In this document: positions 30,601 through 34,777 of the stretch, piece after piece
How the letters are laid out: each line of letters opens with the position of its first letter
Numbering within the stretch: the first letter of the stretch is position 1
From: Larix sibirica
Lineage: Eukaryota; Streptophyta; Pinopsida; Pinales; Pinaceae
Reading direction: 5' to 3'
Length of the DNA: 34,777 nucleotides
Assembly: GCA_004151065.3 (NCBI GenBank)
Contig: NWUY0300007300.1
Coordinates: 29,451 to 64,227 of the forward strand
Position numbers and translations under genes: made by a program
Notes under the pieces: generated by a model
Database searches by the model: none
What the model saw: the letters and a program-made list of their open reading frames with translations, nothing else
Told to the model about the DNA's origin: nothing

Positions 30601-32938
30601 ACCGTGCTAAAAAATTAGCCTCAATTTTGGGAAATTAGTCATTTACTGCTACTTTTACATAACTCTTAAACCCTATTTCCATACTCTTTTTCCATTATTA
30701 AAGCAAAACATGTGTATTTATATTACCGAACCTACGCAAAGCAAATCACTTTCAACTTATAAACCTTTTGCAATTTTTTGGAAAAAAAAAACCAGTGATA
30801 TTTAGACTACAATTATAATGTTGCTTGTATGTTTCTATATACTTATATCTATAAGTCTATTATATTCCAGATGCAAATTACAGTTTCTTTTTTTCTTAAA
30901 AGTTGCAATGCTTTATACTTATATCTTAAAATTCTTATTGCTTTCAGTGAAGAAAATTGTTATATCCATATATGGAAGTTGGCCCTACAAAATAAATGGC
31001 ACAAAATCACGCCAATAGATAGTTTCTATTGAATTACTATAATTGTTTTTAACCATGCTAATGTTAATAATTCTAGTTTACAATTTAGTATATGGTTAAA
31101 CAAATCTTGTTCCATGGTGTCCCTTCAGTTTTATCATTATTTTGATGTTATCACCTATTATTGTATTTTCATAGCTAAATCTAATATAGCTAATGGCCAG
31201 TGGAAAATGGTATATCCTATTGTACCAATTCCTACAATTGAGATATAACTAAAAAGGCAATTACATGTTCTGATAGCTATTTATATATCACCAAATCTAC
31301 CTACAAACAAGGAATTTATGTAACTTGCAATCAGTTTACATTCCTTCTGAAATATGGACTATGGTTTTTGATTTCATAATAGACACCAAATCTTGTGTTC
31401 TTTTATTTTGATTATCAATTTCAATTTCCACACGTGCAACTTGCAAACTAGATTTCGTTGTGAATGACTTAATTGCAGATATTGATATCAATGATTGATT
31501 CAACATCATAGACTCATGCGTTTACGTCGCAATTTCCTTTTTTTTATAGAATTTTGCCATATTCATTGTGAATACATAGTAGTATATTGCATCATAGACT
31601 TCTGAATATATATCATTAGTTTGAACATCATAGACTTATGCATTTATAGTAAGATTCTCTTTGCAAAATTGTTTGTCATAATGCCTTATTGTTTTTTTCG
31701 TTATATTGATTTCTTCTTTTTTTGCATTAAAATGTGTAAACTGAAACACCAATATGCATATTTACAAATGGAAAATTGCAATCTCTAGTTTCATATAAAG
31801 ACATTTGGGTTCCAGAGTCTTTTGACAAATAGTATATAATAAGTTCTTTGTGCAAAATGCTGACTAGTTTATTGCGCACTGCTAATGTGCCTAATCCTTT
31901 AGATGTGATAAAAAAAAATCTTAGTCATTGCATTTGTCAAATGTCGAATATGCATATTCATAAAGCAATTAACTATTGTAATTGTTTAAACGACTAAATG
32001 CATTTCTTAATGGTAATAGATCTCTACTGAATGGTGTCTGTTGTCCCTAAGGTCTACACTGGAATGCTACAGGGAAAAGCTAGGGAATTTGAGTGCAAGT
32101 TGGAATTAAGAATGGCTTTTAGGTTTTATATGGTTGGATATTCTATTACCCTTCTAAAAATCGGGTGAAGGAATGCAAGAAACAATAATATATCATGTAT
32201 TCATAGGCTTTACAAACACTAATACAGAAGGCTCAATACTTGACTCACTACCATAATTTAAATACATGAGGACAATATACAAATTCATACATTCATTGAA
32301 TCCATATTATAACAACGTTACAATTATGAACAAATGGGAGAAAGCAGAACAATTTTGGTTTAATGAACAAATAAAGCTTAAAAGTCATTAACACTGGAAA
32401 TAAAAAATTATGCAACGCACAAAATTCTTCCACTTTCAAACAGAAAACTAGCAACAAAGTTAAATAGGGGGCACTATGTATTCATATGAAAATGATCTCT
32501 GAACATTCATATCTATATTACTGTATCCAAAATTTACAGTCTCTTCACCAGCTATTGTCAAGCTATTGCCAAAATTCAAACCCCCACTTTTTCTTTTGTA
32601 TTTATATATATAACCCCTTCTTGATTCCTTTCTTTAGGGTTTCGAAACTTCTTTCATAACTAGCAATAATATTTTAAATTCAAACTACTAATTTCAAAAC
32701 CAAAACAGTTTCGAATCCAAACTTTAGGAATGTTTGAACTGTTTGATAATGACCCTTAACAAAACTTAACTACATATAATAAGTCTTTCTTTACAAATAT
32801 ACAAGATAAACTTAAGTTTGAAAATTTCAAAAACTCATAGAATAGTAAAGATGATTCTGCATGATTCATGTAAGAGATGAAACTTGTCTTCAATTAGCTG
32901 GAGGTTGCACTTCGATCCTATTTGCATCAAGGGCATGT
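30601..32938. other. AT-rich intergenic DNA, no supported gene
   Basis: Apart from short chance frames I see no gene. A motif of the form AACATCATAGACTYATGCRTT occurs at 31502-31522 and 31624-31644, with a weaker copy near 31590, about 120 bp between the clearest two. Several A/T runs are present. No LTR end, poly(A) tail or inverted repeat could be defined. Confidence 0.4.
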
Positions 32939-34777
32939 TCATTTTTCTTCAGCTCCTTGATTCTGGATATCATCAACTCCTCGACTCTGAAGTGTATCTT
33001 GTAGAACATGAGTGCCCAATTCAATCAAAATACCTAACTTATCATTATTGGCTTGGTACGTCTTCCTTTCGAGTAAGCATTCATTTTTCCAATATTTGTT
33101 TTTCCTGAGAATATTCTCACTGTTTCTCTTTAGTCCTTGAGAGAATTTGCACAATTTGTTGTATTTCATGAGCAAATTATTCCACTCTTTATTTGTTTTA
33201 TTCAGCCTATCTTGTACCTGTTTATTCTCCAGCTGTAGCTCTTTAATCAAACCTTGATTTTTTCAATTTCTTTTTGAGCCTTTGATTAATTTGACATTTT
33301 TCACTTTCAGGTCATGGAAAGATTTCACCAACTGGTTTTTCCACCTGAGCGATTGAAACTTCTATCTATGTCTTAGTAAGATTGCTAAATTCTTCATGTT
33401 GTATGTCTTGTTCTTCTTCAGAGGTCATGGGCATGCAGGGACGAGCCATAGGTGAACAAGGAACTACATTTATGGTTTTCTCCAGATTGGTTAACAATTC
33501 TGCCACATTCTTTTCCACCTACATGGACGAGTCTGATGCTTCATTAACAACTTCTTGAAATTCTTAAGTTCCTAGAACTGCTCATTTGTTCTTGATTTCA
33601 CGAATTTAGGTTCTTTAATAGGATATGGATCCATTAATCCTTTTCCCTTATTAATTCTAGAACTGGCTCTTGTCTGCATAGGTTCTAAAAATGAAGCTTT
33701 AACCCTTGGTTTTTTGGACTTCTCTGGTTTTTCATCTTGCAAACTTTTGAGATATACAACCTTATTTTCTTTTAGAGAAGGATAAAAATAACCCTCGAAT
33801 TTATCCTAAAATTGTTTGTGGTTGTAGTGTGCTGTCCTTTGAGATAATAAGGTTTCGGGTTCTCAGGTTTTCTCTTTCGATTCTTAGTTCCTTCTTCATC
33901 ATCTAAGGGATCATCAAAATGCTCTTTTTTCTACAACCTGATATCTTTAGAGTTTGGCAGTGGTCTCATAGCCCCCTCATCCTTGGTTTCCTTTTTTCAT
34001 CTTCCCTTTTAATAATCTGTTCTACAAACGTATCATCCATTTCAACGTCTTTATAGTTCTCAGAGGTCTTCAAACTGCTAATACCCTTTTGTGGGGACTT
34101 ATCTCCTAGGGTTTCAAATTCAGAATACAATACAAAATGGTCCCAACTTTTACCAAATTTATTTAATTCTTGAACTATTAGCAGTTTAATTAGACCCTGA
34201 TGAAAGATACTATGCTGACTCTTCAAAAAATTCCTAACCTTAGACGCCATTTTCGAGAGACTCTTCAGAAAGTAAAAGGGTAAACTCATTTTTGAAATGC
34301 CATACATATGCAAAAAGAAACACATGTGATATATATGGACAATAGCATACCTTCCTTCCCCTGTAATATATCTTTGCACCATCTTCAAGAGATCAATGTA
34401 TTCTTATTTTAGCCAGGCTCGTGGAATCCCCTTACGCTAGTCTGGATTTCGATACTTGTCTAGGAGGAAACGGTTGCACAATGAAATATCAACAACTTGA
34501 AGCTTGAAACATTGTTCACCTTCTCATGGAATTTCAGTTTCTATGGCGATGAAATTCTCTGAGACAGGAAATGTTAAATACCCCACCGTAACATTTTTCA
34601 CATCAAATCCTTCTGTAAATGCCTTGGAAACCTCGATGTTATGGCCCTATAATTTTTCACAATAGTGAAACCAACCATCATTTTTAATTCTAACGCCAAA
34701 TTATGGATAGGCTTCAAGGATTTCAGCCCCTACCAGCTCATAGCTCATAATTGTTGATGTATATGTAACTTCAGAAT
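32939..34777 (-). pseudogene. Long decayed unknown frame with coiled-coil end, cut by window edge
   Basis: The minus strand enters the window already coding (VTYTSTIMSYELVGAEIL) and keeps one frame from 34777 to 33966 with about five stops. Blocks include FDVKNVTVGYLTFPVSENFI, YITGEGRYAIVHIYHMCFF, LPFYFLKSLSKMASKV, HQGLIKLLIVQELNKFGKSW and a Lys/Glu-rich linker. Downstream come PCSPMARPCMPMTSEEEQDI and a strongly coiled-coil end at 33250-32939 (KELQLENKQVQDRLNKTNKE). The architecture of a globular N-terminal part, charged linker and coiled coil is the same as in the unknown frames at 2516-6024 and 658-16378. The sequence is not clearly homologous in the parts I could compare. I do not recognise the family; a retroelement accessory protein is an inference. 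Confidence 0.5.

Noticed and set aside
30818-31032. Two overlapping plus-strand frames rich in Leu, Ile and Tyr
   Set aside because: The hydrophobic composition follows from AT-rich sequence; there is no motif, and two frames are open together, as expected by chance.

Overview
The window looks like transposon-rich nuclear DNA from a land plant. Old, heavily decayed elements with long noncoding spacers, plant-type Ty3/gypsy and L1-type LINE proteins, and visible nesting fit a large slow-turnover genome such as a conifer or other gymnosperm. That taxonomic guess is an inference. I see no intact cellular gene, tRNA, rRNA or CRISPR array. Almost every coding trace carries stop codons or frameshifts, so most genes are listed as pseudogenes.

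Layout. (1) 658-1616 and 15548-16378 are two halves of one minus-strand gene of unknown function. They are separated by a minus-strand Ty3/gypsy element at 1622-15542, flanked by a near-perfect 5-bp target duplication. Its internal order on the minus strand is gag, protease, an extra RNase H, RT, RNase H, integrase. Its right LTR is 1013 bp. Its left LTR is 5339 bp and contains a long decayed reading frame (2516-6024) homologous to the very gene the element landed in. (2) 16461-18491 holds a hairpin-like inverted repeat, a related third copy of the repeat arm, and minus-strand remnants including a PIF1-type helicase C-terminus. (3) 18893-24740 is a minus-strand L1-type LINE: ORF1 with a CCHC knuckle, endonuclease, RT, an internal 435-bp duplication, an unidentified extra reading frame near the 3' end, and a poly(A) tail. 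(4) 24741-25850, plus strand, is the C-terminus of a Helitron-type helicase followed directly by an apurinic-type endonuclease domain. At 29183-30600, same strand, lies an intron-bearing RPA70-like fragment. Together they suggest a Rep-Hel-EN type rolling-circle element accompanied by RPA. (5) 27028-29082 is a diverged roughly 820-bp tandem repeat. (6) 32939-34777, minus strand, is a further long decayed reading frame with a coiled-coil end that runs out of the window.

How the parts relate. The gypsy element is younger than the gene it interrupts; the LINE abuts the Helitron-like helicase and probably truncated it. Four isolated N characters (160, 11810, 16559, 20593) occur in the window. Two sit exactly at duplication breakpoints and one beside an inverted repeat, so some local duplications may be assembly joins rather than biology. 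The two most interesting signals are the reading frame inside the long LTR and the plus-strand helicase-endonuclease-RPA set.
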